In this document: piece by piece, positions 1 through 13,384 of the stretch
Position numbering within the stretch: the first letter of the stretch is position 1
Layout: every line of letters starts with the position of its first letter
NCBI RefSeq assembly: GCF_037975245.1
Contig: NC_092561.1
Coordinates: forward strand, 2,619,501 to 2,683,500
Direction: 5' to 3'
Origin: Apostichopus japonicus
Taxonomy: Eukaryota > Echinodermata > Holothuroidea > Aspidochirotida > Stichopodidae
Length of the DNA stretch: 64,000 nt
The notes under the pieces: generated by a model
The model's input: only the letters and a program-made list of their open reading frames with translations
Database searches by the model: none
What the model was told of the DNA's origin: nothing
Made by a program: the position numbers and the translations under genes

Positions 1-818
1 TCACATGTACAGCTCAGACAGATGTCTGCACTGTTTTCAAAATTGGTATTAATCTAGTCGGCTGATTTCTTTGATACACTGTTCAATAATGTTAAACCAT
101 TGATACATTTTTCAATATGTTATCTAAAGTGCTGTTCAGTTTAATAGTGCTCTGTGTTTGTGATACTACTATGTATGATTAAAACAGCTAATGTGTAACC
201 TGATTGGTCCCTCAATATCACATGCCAAATCTTAACAGTGCTCAGTGTCAAGCTAATGAAACATTGATATGGAGATATTATACTCCATTATAAGAAGTTG
301 TATATCCTAAATAGACTGTATGCACAAGCTTACAATATGATTTCCACTGGCCTGAGTTTGTGTATAATGCTTATCTTGCTTTAGTTGAGAGATTACTTTT
401 ATCTTAACGATTCTCATAATTTGTAAGATAAGCAATATATGTTAGCATGTTTCTTCCATGTGAACATCAAGCCTACATTTCCTGGTAGGCTAGTTCATAC
501 TACAAACACTATACATTATTAATCCGCAGTTTTAAGCTGTTTGGTCATTCATTGTCACATGACCAAACGAAAACAACTATTTAGTCGGTGAAATTAAGTT
601 ATGATATTTAAAATTGTATTCCAAATATATAAACAAACAGGGAGAAAAAGATGAGGAAATTTGTTCCTCTGGAGAGCAACTCAACATGTCAGCACCTTCA
701 GTATACCTGCCTGAAGTCAGATAACCTGGTAGAACATCTATCCACTCCTGATTCCAACCAATATGGTTTGATACTTTATGCCTAACAATACCTCTGTTGC
801 TCTGTTTCTTTCGGTCAG
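1..818 (+). other. Intronic sequence upstream of the DGK penultimate exon
   Basis: This AT-rich stretch ends in an acceptor (AG at 817-818) and has no reading frame that I recognise. It is inferred to be an intron of the diacylglycerol kinase gene whose last exons follow. The earlier exons (C1 domains, kinase domain, first ankyrin repeats) must lie to the left of the window. Confidence 0.5.
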
Positions 819-1842
819 GTTCAAAAGCATTGTTGGACGCAGTGGATTACGAGAAAAACCAAACAGCTTTACACAAGGCTGCTTGGTACATGAGAAGGAC
901 TATTTGTACCATGTTAGTTGAAGCAGGGGCATCCCTGACAAACACTGACTACCAGGGAAACACCCCTCGTCTGCAAGCACTAAAAGCAGAAGATAGTGAA
1001 CTAGCTGAATACCTTGAAAGTGAGTGCCTCCCTCCTCACCCTCCTCTCCCTCCACTCCCCAAAGCAGACCTCCCCACCCAGGGTAGAAGATTTGTTTAAC
1101 CCGCTATGAATCAAGTTTGAAATTTATTTTATATTTATACATGTCCACAAAAAGTCAACACAGATGTTTGGTGTACAAAATGAGTATGACTACATAGGAT
1201 AGACAGTAGAGGAATACGAAAGGTTGTTTGTGAAGCTAAAACAACTAAACAGTAACACCAAGGCAGAAAATATGGAAACAAAGAAATTATAGAAATTTAC
1301 AAATAAATGTGACAGATTTCTGATTGAACCTTTAATTTAGTTTCTACGACTTCCTACGAGATGACGATTATTTTGAGATGATTTTAGAAGCCCTTTTGAG
1401 ATTGCAAGTTGAGCAAATACTTAAAGGAAGATTATACTAAATATAATGGCAATAGTTGTTGAGGAATAATTGACCATGTTTCATTCTCTAATGTGTTACT
1501 ACTGTGAAAAGGTCTTTGTTGTGAATGAAGTATGAATGCCTTTTGCTCTCTAGAGATTATAATCATTGCTACAATGAGAGAAAGAGGGTAGGGGGCAAGG
1601 TTAGCATGAGGGTTAGTGGATTGGGGGGAGGGGCCTAGATATTAAGCAAGCCTACCCTCTCCCTGTCAATTATACCCTTATTCTTCTTGGTTTTACCATC
1701 ATTTGCATGATTTCTGTAACTACAGCATTTGATTTTTTTTTTAGAAAATCCAATTCCGTTTTTTTTTTTTTTTTTGGTCTTTTACTTTTTGGTAGAACGT
1801 GAAATTACACTCAAAGGACAGAATCATGAGACTGCTGTTTGA
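819..1842 (+). CDS. Diacylglycerol kinase zeta/iota-type, last two exons (partial)
   Basis: This is the C-terminal end of a type IV diacylglycerol kinase, an enzyme that phosphorylates diacylglycerol to phosphatidic acid and so ends DAG signalling. Exon 819-1019 (acceptor AG 817-818, donor GTGAGT at 1020) encodes ankyrin-repeat sequence containing [13 protein letters not shown] and [19 protein letters not shown], which closely resembles the last ankyrin repeat of vertebrate DGK zeta/iota. The final coding exon, 1796-1842, follows a T-rich tract and an acceptor (AG 1794-1795). The phases join exactly (1 nt + 2 nt), and the protein ends in NHETAV followed by a stop. ETAV is the class I PDZ-binding tail typical of DGK zeta/iota, which recruits the enzyme to syntrophin-type scaffolds. 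The kinase domain lies outside the window, so zeta and iota cannot be told apart; invertebrates usually have one ancestral gene. Confidence 0.87.
1020..1795 (+). other. Last intron of the DGK-like gene
   Basis: The intron runs from GTGAGT to a strong polypyrimidine tract (poly-T around 1731-1776) and TAG. I see no repeats or coding signal in it. Confidence 0.7.
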
Positions 1843-2960
1843 CCAAAGTACTGAAGATGATGAAGAGGCGGTGAAAAAGACAGATTAATGAATGGTGACG
1901 TACCACTATGAGAAATGATTCCAGAAAGGTTTACCTGTTGTGCTAAAGAGAATTTTACTGTATTAACAAGATAGTATCTTAACATGTGCAATCTTGTAAA
2001 GAATCATTCATACTACAGTGGACCAACAACGGGAAAAGATTAATCGAATATTAAATTATTTTAAATTACTTGTTCATAAACAGTTACTAGTAATTAGATT
2101 TTGTGATCCTTTGTGGCTATTTTTCAAGTCTCTCACAAATTTTTTCTTTATATATTTTTTTTTTGTGGCTAGACAGACAATTTCAGAAAGCTCAAAATTT
2201 TTTTTGTGGTAAAGTCAAAATTTTGACTAATTTACTGTAATGTGGTATTAAAGGTTGGAAGGAAGACCTCAGCATCTCTGGAAGTTAAGTGTGGTACTAA
2301 GGACACATGTACAGTGTTCGTTTGGAATCAGTGCAATGGCTTTAGTTTGGACAGAAATACCAGAAGTGCAATCATAAATTTAAACTCAATTGGGTCGTAC
2401 AAATTTTAAATTTCAGACGCAACGCAAAGCCATTGATTGCTTGCGAATGGAATAAATATAAAACAAAAGTTTTTTTTTTCTTCGGGAATGCACAACCATC
2501 CAGAATCCATTTCTATGCTCGTAAAAATGTTATAAAGAGAGTGAATAGAATCACCCACTTACTAATATGTTCCTTTCTTATGAAAAATTTCCCAGTGATT
2601 TGAAATTTGGATGAATATCAATGGTGTCATTAGCAGGACTTTTAATGCTGCCTTATTTAGAGATGACTTTAGGGACAAAAGTAATTTTGATAAGTTGTTA
2701 GACCGTTATGGGACACTGCTATCACTCCAGGTCTGTATTTCTATATCACTGTTGACTTTTAAGAAATGCCCCTTTAAAACATGATAGGCTCATCAATGAA
2801 AGTGGCTGGACTACTACATCTAATATACAGAACATTACAGTAGGTCAATTACTCAGATAACATCACAATCTCAATAAGGAAAGCATGAGACTTTTGTGAC
2901 AAAATGGTTTTGCCTGAGTTTGTAGAATTTATAAACGATTGATTAACATTAACTATTTAG
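1843..2960 (+). other. Probable DGK 3' UTR and downstream flank
   Basis: AT-rich sequence follows the DGK stop codon. An AATAAA hexamer at 2451-2456 is a possible polyadenylation signal. Nothing else is recognisable. Confidence 0.35.
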
Positions 2961-2969
2961 GTCTACACT

Positions 2970-3455
2970 GAGTGGCCAACCTCTTCATGGATGAAGGGCC
3001 AACCTCTTCTAGGGGCCAACCTCTTCATGGATGAGGGGCCAAACTCTTAATGGATGAGGGGCCAACCTCTTCATGGATGAGGGGCCAAACTCTTTAATGG
3101 ATGAGGGCCAAACCTCTTCATGGATGAGGGCCCAACCTCTTCATGGATCAGGGCCAAACACTTCATGGATGAGGGGCCAACCTCTTCGTGGATGAGGGGC
3201 CAAACTCTTTAATGGATGAGGGCCCAACCTCTTCATGGATGAGGGGGGCCAAACTCTTCATGGGTGAGTGCCCAACCTCTTCATGGACGAGGGCCAAACT
3301 CTTCATGGATGAGGGCCCAACCTCTTCATGGACGAGGGCCCAACCTCTTCATAGATGTGGGCCCAACTTCTTCATGGATGAGGGCCCAACCTCTTCATGG
3401 ATGAGGCCCAACCTCTTCATAGATGAGGGCCAACCTTATCATGGATTGAGTCTTA
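2970..3455. repeat. Minisatellite, ~24-bp unit, about 20 copies
   Basis: Tandem units resemble GGCCAACCTCTTCATGGATG plus a short G-rich link. They differ by C/A and T/A changes (CCAACC or CCAAAC, TTCATGG or TTAATGG) and by 1-2 bp length changes. The open frame across 3188-3493 is a by-product of the repeat, not a gene. Confidence 0.93.
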
Positions 3456-3551
3456 AAGGATCATTCCTAAGATTAATCATATTTTTATGCTGAATATATC
3501 TTGAAAACTGGTATTGGTACATTACATTACTAGCAGTGAAGTTTTATTTTT

Positions 3552-3765
3552 ATTTTTGTCTTGGACTAATGGACATAGCAAGACTATATTTTGTCTTGGA
3601 CTAATGGACATAGCAAGACTATATTTTGTCTTGGACTAATGACATATCAAGACTATATTTTGTCTTGGACTAATGGACATATCAAGACTATATTTTTCCT
3701 TGGAATAATGGAATAATGGACATACCAAGACTATATTTTGTCTTTGACTAAACTATATTTTGTCC
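3552..3765. repeat. Minisatellite, ~35-bp unit, about 5 copies
   Basis: Units contain TTTTGTCTTGGACTAATGG and CAAGACTATA. The phrase TTGGACTAAT recurs at 3561, 3596, 3631 and about 3665, giving a 34-35 bp period. The right-hand units decay. Confidence 0.9.
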
Positions 3766-3769
3766 TTTA

Positions 3770-4737
3770 CCAGGATATGAAACTGTTTGTGGATGGATTG
3801 GACTCTTTTTTCTAAGCATCATTGCTCTTAGGGAAGGTGTGTTACATGACCAACAATGACCAGAGTGTCCAAGAGAAGTATTTTCTATCGTAGTGAATAG
3901 CTTTGGGGATCATATTATATTGGAAATATATGTTTATTTATGGGATGAAAGATGAATTGTAGATAGATTTGATCAATTTGAACAGTGTAATTAACCCAAT
4001 TAGATTAGTAAGCTCATGGTTAAATATTGTGACATTGGTATATTCATCAAACTGTAAATATATATATCAAAATTTTCTATTAATTTCCAAGAACTCCTTG
4101 TACAATGCAGGTCCTAGCTCCAAAATATTATTATAAAAACTATTTTTCAAAATTGAGATGACTGTATAACTAAGAAACGTCAGTACATAGTGATGCACTT
4201 CCATAAACACTGGGAGATAAATTGACCCAAACAGAAATTGATTTTAATATCTACATTATTACCTTCCAACAAAAGTAAAACACAATCACATCTTTCGTGA
4301 CCAGAATTGGCGAGTATAAAAGGCTGGCCATTCTTCTCATTTATAGTGCTGCTTTAGGGCTTGCTCAAACCCCAACCTACCCCTCTCCCCCCCCCCCCAA
4401 AGGAAAGAAAAACCCCACACACCGAACCACTGATGAGAGCACACACAGTGACGGTTTTCAGTTAATGGCCCAAGCTTGCTTGTTTAGGTCACATGTAAAA
4501 TTACTTTGACATCATTGATGTAAGAAATACATTTGTTAAAGACTCTACAGTTTTAGCCACCTCAGATGACTGCCTGTCAGGAAAACTATGAATCATTCTG
4601 TTTTTCCCGACTGAAGCTCATGATGTGACTTAAAACTGGCAAAAATCTTGATCCACTGTGGTCTTTAGCTCAACCATACCCTGCCGGACGATCCACGATT
4701 TTCTACATGTAAACGACTGAGGTTAGTGTTAGAGTTG
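3770..4737. other. Non-coding stretch
   Basis: AT-rich DNA with a C-run near 4385. No conserved coding frame, RNA gene or transposon end is recognised. Confidence 0.4.
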
Positions 4738-4920
4738 ATGGTACTATATGGTTGAAGCAGTAGTGTCAAGCGAGACCCTTTTAATCCCAGAAAAGTGATA
4801 TTATCAAACCGTATCTAGAGATAATGGTACTATATGGTTGGAGCCGTAGTGTCAAGAGAGACCCTTTAAATCCCAGAAAAGTGATATTATCAAACCGTAT
4901 CTATAGATAATGGTACTATT
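4738..4920. repeat. 86-bp tandem duplication, 2.1 copies
   Basis: GGTACTATATGGTTG begins at 4740 and 4826, and a third partial copy begins at 4912. The units share TCCCAGAAAAGTGATATTAT and differ at only a few bases, so the duplication is recent. Confidence 0.9.
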
Positions 4921-7900
4921 GTGGACCATGATAACATTGGCTTGCATACAGTCATCATTCTTGCAAAATTTTAGAAAAACTAGCATAGCCTAAATATGCC
5001 ACCTGTATAAAGGAGTATCAGGTGATCACTGAGTGACCATTCTGGTAAAATATAATGAAATTAATTAAATAGAAGAACTTAAAAATGAGTCTTTCTGTAT
5101 AGCGATGGGAGATATGATTAGATTATATTCAACTTGTGTAATCTCTTGTTATTACATTAAATGTGACATGATTCACACTGTAGGTATAGGTATGTATTTT
5201 ATCTAGTATTTAATCATGTGACCATTTGTAGAGCGTAGCTTTAGGCTAAGTTATATCAAATTCTGAAGGGGGGGGGGGGAGAAAAAAGGAAAGAAAAAAA
5301 ATGGTGTTTTTCTGTTTTTTGAAGATATATTAATTTTATTTTATTTTTATTTTTGTAATCATAGCTGCTATATATGTCCGAATATATTGAAAAAATATAC
5401 ATATTCTATACTGTCATTTGAATGGACTTTAGACCTATGTGACTAGAAATGTCGTCCTAAAGAGTCAAGGATGTCAATTTTCTTGAAATCATTACTCGAT
5501 ATGTTAACCATTTATGATTTATTCTGTAGAGAAATGACTAAAACAACAAAAAAATAACAGTAATTGTTATGATTATTTTTCTAAAAGTAGCCATTATAGA
5601 AATATCAGGCATATGTTGCATTTAGTTACTTAAGCAATCATAGTTTTATGCTTCAAGCAGCCTTAACATTTTTTTTTAATATTTATTAAAAGCGGTGTTC
5701 GTTAACAGCTGGTTTAAAAAAAAAATCAAAATCTGGCAATCCTATCACCCTTTTCTCTTGGTATGAAGACAAAAAATGATTTGGATTTTGGTTTAAGATG
5801 ATATTTTTAAAGAGTTATTTATATCTGTTAATTTGAGTGTAGGAGCTGTTTCTTAAAAGTTAACTTTGACTTAATTATCACAGAAATGTTTCAGCTCTTC
5901 GCATGCATTGAGGTAAGATAAAATTGCACTAAAGCTGATAGAACTAAACCTTGACTAACAGTAAACACATTCAAGTTAGTTCTCCATGTAGCCGTATGGG
6001 GTAATTATTGGTGTTGGTAGGGTTTACTACAATATATAGATAACTTGTGCAGTTTTGTTTCACACTGAAGGAACTTACACTTTTCTGGGGCTAGTTCACA
6101 AAGTGTCATGCACATGGATTTCTTTGGAATCTTTGCCACAGGGTTGCTGCAGACTCCACTTTCAACCCATGTTCTGGGTGGGTTAACCCTATGAAAAACT
6201 TGTGGTAATAATGTGTGATAAAGGGTGGAAACTGGCATGCGTGCGTTTGTGTGTGTCAAAATCACACGTTTTCAGTGAAAGCCGTCGTGATATTGAGATA
6301 TAGTCTGCATGCAAATTTGGTGTCATTGATATGGGTTTTCTTTTTGTTTGGTTTCTTGTTTTTCCTAGTTAATGCCAGCTCATATTAATTATCAAGACCA
6401 ATGAAGTATTGTGTCACATGTGTCATGTGTATCAGCATGTTGCAATTAGCCACAACTTTGTGGTGATCCTGCAGATTTAACTAACTGTGACCAAATTGTA
6501 ATCACTTTCTGTGACTCTGTCAACAAGTTCATGTTACAAGGATTTTTCGTTAAAAGTTGGAAGGATGGATATATCAAGCAAGCTAAATCGTTGATCGATG
6601 GCATTGCCAAAATTTCAGCTGATTGCAAAATGCTGCTTTTGACCTTCCAAATGAGTAGAGAAAATATTATGGATAATGTAGAATCAGAAAATATGATATT
6701 AAATGATGTTTATTTTAATTCTCTTATGAGGAAAGAGTGTGACTACTTGTTGTAACAGATTAGATCAGAAGGTTTTCCTTCAAGAACAGAATTTGGGAGC
6801 AGACTTTCAGAATAACAAATTTTGAGTTACGTTTAAGACTTTGAGACATGGAATGCAAGGACTCCATTATATACCACCCCCTCCATCCTCCATCCTACAT
6901 AGATGCCCCTAATCCAGTTCCTCTCTCCACATAAGTAGTAGCATTGCTCTTAGCGCTGATTGTACAATGTTGAGAACTAGAACAATCAAGTAACAGCAGC
7001 ACTTTTCACCACCTTAACACCAGCCAGATTTAAATCTCATAGCGGTAGAAAAAACACTAAACATGATGTTATTATTAGAACCTCAGAAGATTTCTCATTA
7101 TTTTGTTTTGCTAATTTTGTGTTGTTTTCCATAGTAACGCCCACCGCCACAAGCAGTAAATAATGTGCATAACTAGAAACAAAGTACATCACTGCCTGAT
7201 AATATAGCATTAGCATGGTTAAACACATTTTATGCTATGAGTAAACTCTGACACTGTTTGACCCATGTCAAGAGTAAACACACTTTATTACAAGTTGGAC
7301 ATAAACATTTAGGGTATATCCCATTATTAAAAGCACATGCAAATTTCCATGAACAAAGGAATCCATTTCATTCACAAATATATTTCACAAGCGAAAACAT
7401 TTTCTTATAGATTTTTACCAGCAAAGATGTTGAGAATTGCTGAATGGTAGGCACACCGACTGATCCTCGCTCTGGCCAGGTAACATCCTCTGGAAATGTT
7501 CTTCTCATGTAGAAGGCAGAATAATATATAGAAGGCCGTAAAGGCCAAAAACACATACTGCTTAGATTAACAATATAATACAATATCATCACAGATATCA
7601 AGTAGGTAGGAAGTCAAGTATGTTCGTTTGTTCATGAAAATGCACTTTCTATGGGATATATATATACTTAACAATTTAGCCTTACTGTGATGATAAGGCA
7701 GTAGGCTTCACTAAACTAATCAACATTTATTTTATTTTCATGGCTTACGTACCAGCTACTCATGAATATTTATTGAATGAATTACACACACAAAGCCTAC
7801 AATGTACAAAAGTGCCTGATATTGAAGCAGTGGACTGTGTTTTTGGCTACCGTGCCACTCATATTACCTGTCTGTTCAATTCAGTGAGAGAAACTTTGGA

Positions 7901-8990
7901 CGTTTGAGTAGAACCCCCACCCCCCCCCCCACCCCCACCCTCCCGTAACACCCTTTGTGGGGTGCAATGTGGCATTTGTAACTCTGTATGTGTCTGACCA
8001 AAAGTGGTCCTATTCCTATGTATGTTGTTAGTATATTAACTTACTTTTAATTTGCATTGTTGGGCTGGAATGTGTTTTTTTTTTGTTGGTTACTAAGCAG
8101 GGTATTTTAAGGCAGATAAGTTCCAATTCTCTTTTGTTGTTCCTTTTTATTGCAAAAAGTTATTATTTTCTTCGGCAAATTCATTTATCACTTGCAGAAG
8201 TTTAAAAAATGTAGTGCTATTTTTTTTTATCATTTCACTTAACTTTAGTTTTCCCAGGGCATTTGTGATGTTGAATCTACCTCAGGGGACATTAAAGTCT
8301 CAGTTTAACAAACCAAAGACTAGGTTAACATTTAAGGGCTATATTGTTTGGAAACTTGCTGGGTTATTTTATCCTCCACATAAATAAAAGAAACCCACCC
8401 CCCACCCAAAAAAAAATATATAAAGATATATATATATCGATCCTGTGTTTACAATCATGGTGCAATATTTCACCGTCTTTTAAGAGATCTCGATTAGAGG
8501 GAAATAGTTTGATCTTAAAAGAATCATTAATAGGAACAAAAGAAGGTGTGTGGTGGTGGGGGGGGGGGGGAAGAAGTTAGAAAAAATAATAGTAAGGTAT
8601 TTTAGTAATTACCAGATTTTTTTTATGTTTTAGCTTAAAGTTCATAGAGATATTAGCCGTTCTGTCATGTTATAATTATGTACTCATTTTCTAATCCAAG
8701 CATTTCAATTTAATGGACTTGTAATAATATCATTTTTGTTGAGATTACAAGGCTAGCTTATATTACAACCCTTCAACCTCGGGCCCCCTTGCCTTACCCC
8801 CATCTTTTTTTTCAGATGAGTACACAAACTTTATGAAGTTATATAGTCACTATCCTGATGATGTATTTAGTGTATGTTCCATTAAGTGAAAGGTTTTCTT
8901 TGCTGTTAGAGTACCACACTCTTCTGATATGTCCATGTTGAGTACCTCATTCTAGTACTAGTACTTCTAGTGATGAGCCTCATTAGAGTA
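4921..8990. other. Non-coding stretch
   Basis: AT-rich DNA with homopolymer runs: G-run near 5267, C-runs near 7917 and 8398, G-run near 8559. I found no exon with a conserved protein match on either strand. Confidence 0.4.
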
Positions 8991-9015
8991 CATGTGTCCC
9001 TTTGCTACAGAAGAT

Positions 9016-9905
9016 GATAATGAACCTAGGTAGGGAGGTTAGGATCCCCATGTATAGTACCCTGGTCCCTCTAGTAGAGATTGCAGACTGTTAGGTAGGC
9101 TAGAGTACCTACATCACATAGTGATGACCCTAGGTAGGGAGCTTAGGATCCCCCCCCCCATATAGTACCCTGGTCCCTCTAGTAGAGATTGCAGACTGTG
9201 GTAGGTAGGCTAGAGTACCTACATCACATAGTGATGACCGTAGGTAGGGAGGTTAGGCTCCCCCCATATAGTACCCTGGTCCCTCTACTAGAGATTGCAG
9301 ACTGTGGTAGGTAGGCTAGAGTACCTACATCACATAGTAATGACCGTAGGTAGGGAGGTTAGGCTCCCCCCATATAGTACCCAGGTCCCTCTAGTAGAGA
9401 TTGCAGACTGTGGTATGTAGGCTAAAGTACCTACATCACATAGTGATGACCGTAGGTAGGGAGGTTAGGATCCCCCCATATAGTACCCAGGTCCCTCTAG
9501 TAGAGATTGCAGACTGTGGTAGGTAGGCTAGAGTACCTACATCACATAGTGATGACCGTAGGTAGGGAGGTTAGGATCCCCCCATATAGTACCCTGGTCC
9601 CTCTAGTAGAGATTGCAGACTGTAGTATGTAGGCTAAAGTACCTACATCACATAGTGATGACCGTAGGTAAGGAGGTGAGGCTCCCCCCATATAGTACCC
9701 TGGTCCCTCTAGTAGTGATTGCAGACTGTTGTAGGTAGGCTAGAGTACCTACATCACATAGTAAAGACCCTAGTATGTAGGGAGGTTAGGATCCCCCCCC
9801 CCCCATATAGTACCCAGGTCTCTCTAGTAGAGATTACAGACTGTGGTAGGTAGGCTAGAGTACCTACATCACATTGTGATGACCGTAGGTAGGGAGGTTA
9901 GGATC
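9016..9905. repeat. 106-bp satellite array, 8 copies
   Basis: The phrase TAGAGTACCTACATCACATA (or its TAAAG variant) begins at 9101, 9211, 9317, 9423, 9529, 9635, 9741 and 9856. Successive spacings are 110, 106, 106, 106, 106, 106 and 115. Each unit also carries GTCCCTCTAGTAGAGATTGC and a C-run of variable length, which explains the longer spacings. The exact 106-bp core period suggests recent unequal exchange. Confidence 0.95.
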
Positions 9906-9965
9906 CCTTTAGGTTAGGAGTACAGGTTAGAAGTATAGGTTAGGAGCATAGGTTAGGAGTACTCA
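9906..9965. repeat. Short tandem repeat of AGGTTAGGAGTA type
   Basis: About four or five ~13-bp units containing GGTTAGGAG or GGTTAGAAG directly abut the 106-bp array. The same GGTTAGGA string occurs inside that array's unit, so the array probably seeded this one. Confidence 0.75.
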
Positions 9966-12900
9966 CATGCTCGTACTAGGCATATGGTGAACTCTGAAGC
10001 TGGGGAGGGAGGCTAGGACCCCATACAAAATATCACATCCCCCAACTCTAGATTACCATGGACCTGTGGTAGGAATCTTTGGAACCCATAAAGTACCACT
10101 CCCTCCTTTTAGGGATGATAAACCACAATCTACCTCATAAATGTGAACCGTGGGGTACAACTCGTGCTAGTCATAGGCTGTGAACTAACCCTTTAAAATA
10201 GTTTGTGATTATTTTCTGTCTAAATGAGCAACTTAGCCTCTGGGATTTATATCAGACCTAAATAGGTTAAATACCCAAGTAAAATGAATTACTAAAGTAA
10301 ACCCCAATTTGTGCATATGTCTCAAACTATCACTGAGGTTAAGCGAGTCATAACTGAGGCTATGCTAGCACGAGTGCCTCATAGTGCCTCATTAATATAC
10401 ACTCCACTGGGCAGCTCATGATAAGCGGCGTAGCTTTCTAGGTCATAGTAGAAGCAATGCGTTTATTATTTCATTCTTTGTTCGCTTTTAAACCATTAAT
10501 ACCTCATTTTAAGATTATCGGGGGAAGATGACATCAACTTAAAATTTCTAAATAAATTCAGTTTACTGACATTATGAAGATTTATGCAATGTGATCAATT
10601 AGAGAGAACCCTTCATAACCCCACTCCACCCCCTCCCCTACCCCCCACCACCTCCCCCAGTCTCCTTCCCCCTAACCTTTCCTTGTTTTCCAGATTATAG
10701 AATCAGATTTGCATTCAACTAGCTACCCATAGTTAGGTCTGTTTATTTGAATGTTTGTTCTATTAGTTGCTTCCTTCCAATAAACTTTGCACAGGACTGG
10801 GTAATTGGCAACTTTAGAACCATCTATAAATAGACATGTCGCTTCAATTTAATACCATCTCCCTCCCCCCACCCCCTCCCTCTCCTTTGTGTAGAATGTT
10901 AGTCACGACAAGATGTATGTTGTCTCAGTCAGTCAGTGTGTGTGTGTATATATAAATCTATATGTTAGTTTGTTATGTCTGTTTTACTCTAGTGATTTGT
11001 AATAGGCTTTCAATTTGAAAGCATTCCCAGTGAGGGAGAGGGTTGGGTGGAGTTTTTTGCATTCTGAACCTTAGTGAATTATTGATGGCGGATACTGTGA
11101 TGGCAGCCTTTGCATTCCCTGATCTACTCCATCGTATGTTTTTACCTACTATGGAATCCGTGACGGTACATTGTTTTTACCTAGTTTGTTACAACTATAA
11201 GTAGTCACACTGTCAAGGGCTCAATTTGAAATGACCCTCCTCCCCTACCGTATAAAAGCCTGTAGATGATCAATGATGCAGTTGAGTCAGAGGTCATTTG
11301 TTGTCTTTTAGTTCAAAATGAATCATCGTTCGTTCCAACACTTGTGAACAATTTATTCAATGATATACCAACCACTTCCTCCTGATTCTATAAGAGGGAC
11401 AAAGAGATTATTGAAACGCCAACCTTATTATTACCTGCGAATTACTTTTCGGTCTTTTTTTCTCTCTTTAAAACGTTACAACTCAGTTTATTGTAAAGTA
11501 AAAGAGGTTTCTATGTGGTCATATCAGTACCTTCTGATTTTGACGTCATGAAGATGGAATGACGTCATGAATATAATGAATAATATTATCACCGACTGCC
11601 GAGAACTTGGGAAGCACATGTGTTGTGTATGTATACATATGGCATCTGGATCCATTTGTAAGTTTAATTACCTACAATATGAATGCACACAAACAAAACT
11701 TGGCTCTTTTACTACAAAAAGAATAGTGGCGTGAAATGTACTGTGAGTCTAACGATTATTTTCAGTGTACAAAACGAGCTGGAGAACATATGCCAGGTTA
11801 CTAGAATTCAGTAATTATACCAAAATGTCAAAAATCGATATAATTTGATATAATTTTATGATAATCGTTTTTGTTGATCAGTTGGTAATGTTTGTTAGTT
11901 TATGCTCCCGTTTTGATTAATACACACATTGGTTATGTCTGTGATGTTTTATTTTAAACCAATGCTAAAGTTTTGATTGAAGTTTTTGAATTAATGAATC
12001 GATCTGGTATCACAAAATTGAATTGTACTATTGCGGAATTTATGAATATTCATTACCATACAGTGCAATCTTTAAATAATTGTTTGTGAGTTTATTTTCT
12101 TCTTTCTTTTCCATGAAAGAAATATTGTGCAATTAGTGGATAAAAAGATGGCTGTATATATTATGCAGAATTTACAATATTCTGTACGAAAAGATAGCCC
12201 CCCCCCCCCCAACACACACACACACACAATTTCACCATCTCAGAAAACGACCCATCAGTAATCCAAACACGGATCATTCAATTCAATGGACACTATAAGG
12301 TCGCACATGCGCATCAGCTTGGCTTCATCATTACGCATACCTTGAGGCGTTGTGAGCAAATAACGTTGCGTTGATTCACTGTTTTTGGTGTGTAAGAAAT
12401 GAAGGAGTCTTAATTGTTTCTAGCCCTCTTTAGTTACTGAAATTTACTGAACCACGTTACTATTATTTCTTATGTACGTATTAGGTTGTTTTCATTCGTT
12501 TACTCTGCATATTTTACTAGATAATTTATTTCTAACCTATATTTTACATGAGTTAAACATCACACCTTGAAAATGACCCTTTAAAAAGTGTGGGCCTTTT
12601 GCACTTTCTTAATTAATAAATACAGCAGTGATTAATAATCCTTCTGCGAAATATTGACTGATGGTAGTATTTGACATCACGTGATATTGCAACGTCTCAA
12701 GCATATCAAAGGGTTTTAATGTTTGAGGGGAAATTTTGAATTTTGGACAGCCAGTTTGAATGTACAGTTTTGCACAGTAAATTTTAACTTTCATTTTAAA
12801 TTTTAATTAGGAAATTGTCCTGGCCATTTTCGATGGGATACGGCACTTTCGCCGTTCATCCAACCACCACCATGGGTCAAGTCAGTGGACGTTGTTTTAA

Positions 12901-13384
12901 AACCTATGTTGTGCTGTAAATTTCTGTCAAGAAACTTGTGTACACACAGTTTTCAGTTGAACTTCTTGCAGGGACCCCATAGCCACTGCCTATGGTGGTA
13001 GTGATCATTATCATTGTACAAGCTAACTGGATGACATTTGGATCCAGAGTATAGTACAATGTGATGTTATACCTAATGATTTTGAATGTTAGTTATAGGA
13101 AGTCATTTTAATTAACGTTACATATTGAATCAACAGGGGTTATTATTCCTGGAATAATGTCATGTTGTAATAGAGGGAGGCATTATACAGAGGGCGCCGT
13201 GATTTAAAGAGGGCGGTGTACATCATATAGAGAGCAGCATTTTCGATGATATACTATAGCACCATGCTGGTCTTGGTTCTTTAACACCATGTTTACGTAG
13301 TCAGACAAGTGTTTACAATAAATATTACGAAAAATATTGTGAGTCTCCATTGTTTTATTTTGTTTGGAAAAGAGCGAAGATATC
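9966..13384. other. Non-coding stretch
   Basis: No gene seen. It holds pyrimidine-rich tracts (10617-10670, 10859-10885), a TATAAAAG box at 11251-11258 with no convincing gene after it, two TGACGTCA palindromes (11541 and 11560), and a C-run followed by a CA microsatellite near 12198-12228. Confidence 0.4.
11541..11567. promoter_or_regulatory. Twin CRE palindromes
   Basis: TGACGTCA, the full cAMP-response element bound by CREB/ATF bZIP dimers, occurs at 11541-11548 and again at 11560-11567, 19 bp apart. No promoter or exon is recognised next to them, so function is unproven. Confidence 0.35.

Noticed and set aside
3188-3493. 101-codon open frame with repetitive peptide
   Set aside because: It lies inside the 24-bp minisatellite, and unit-length changes break the frame in neighbouring units.
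9016-9905. Regular array that might be taken for a CRISPR
   Set aside because: Units are contiguous 106-bp repeats with no unique spacers, in an animal genome.
9906-9965. Telomere-like TTAGGG tract
   Set aside because: The unit is GGTTAGGAGTA-like, ~13 bp, with no perfect TTAGGG series.
11251-11300. TATAAAAG box as a gene promoter
   Set aside because: No exon or conserved frame follows; the first ATG after it opens only a very short frame.
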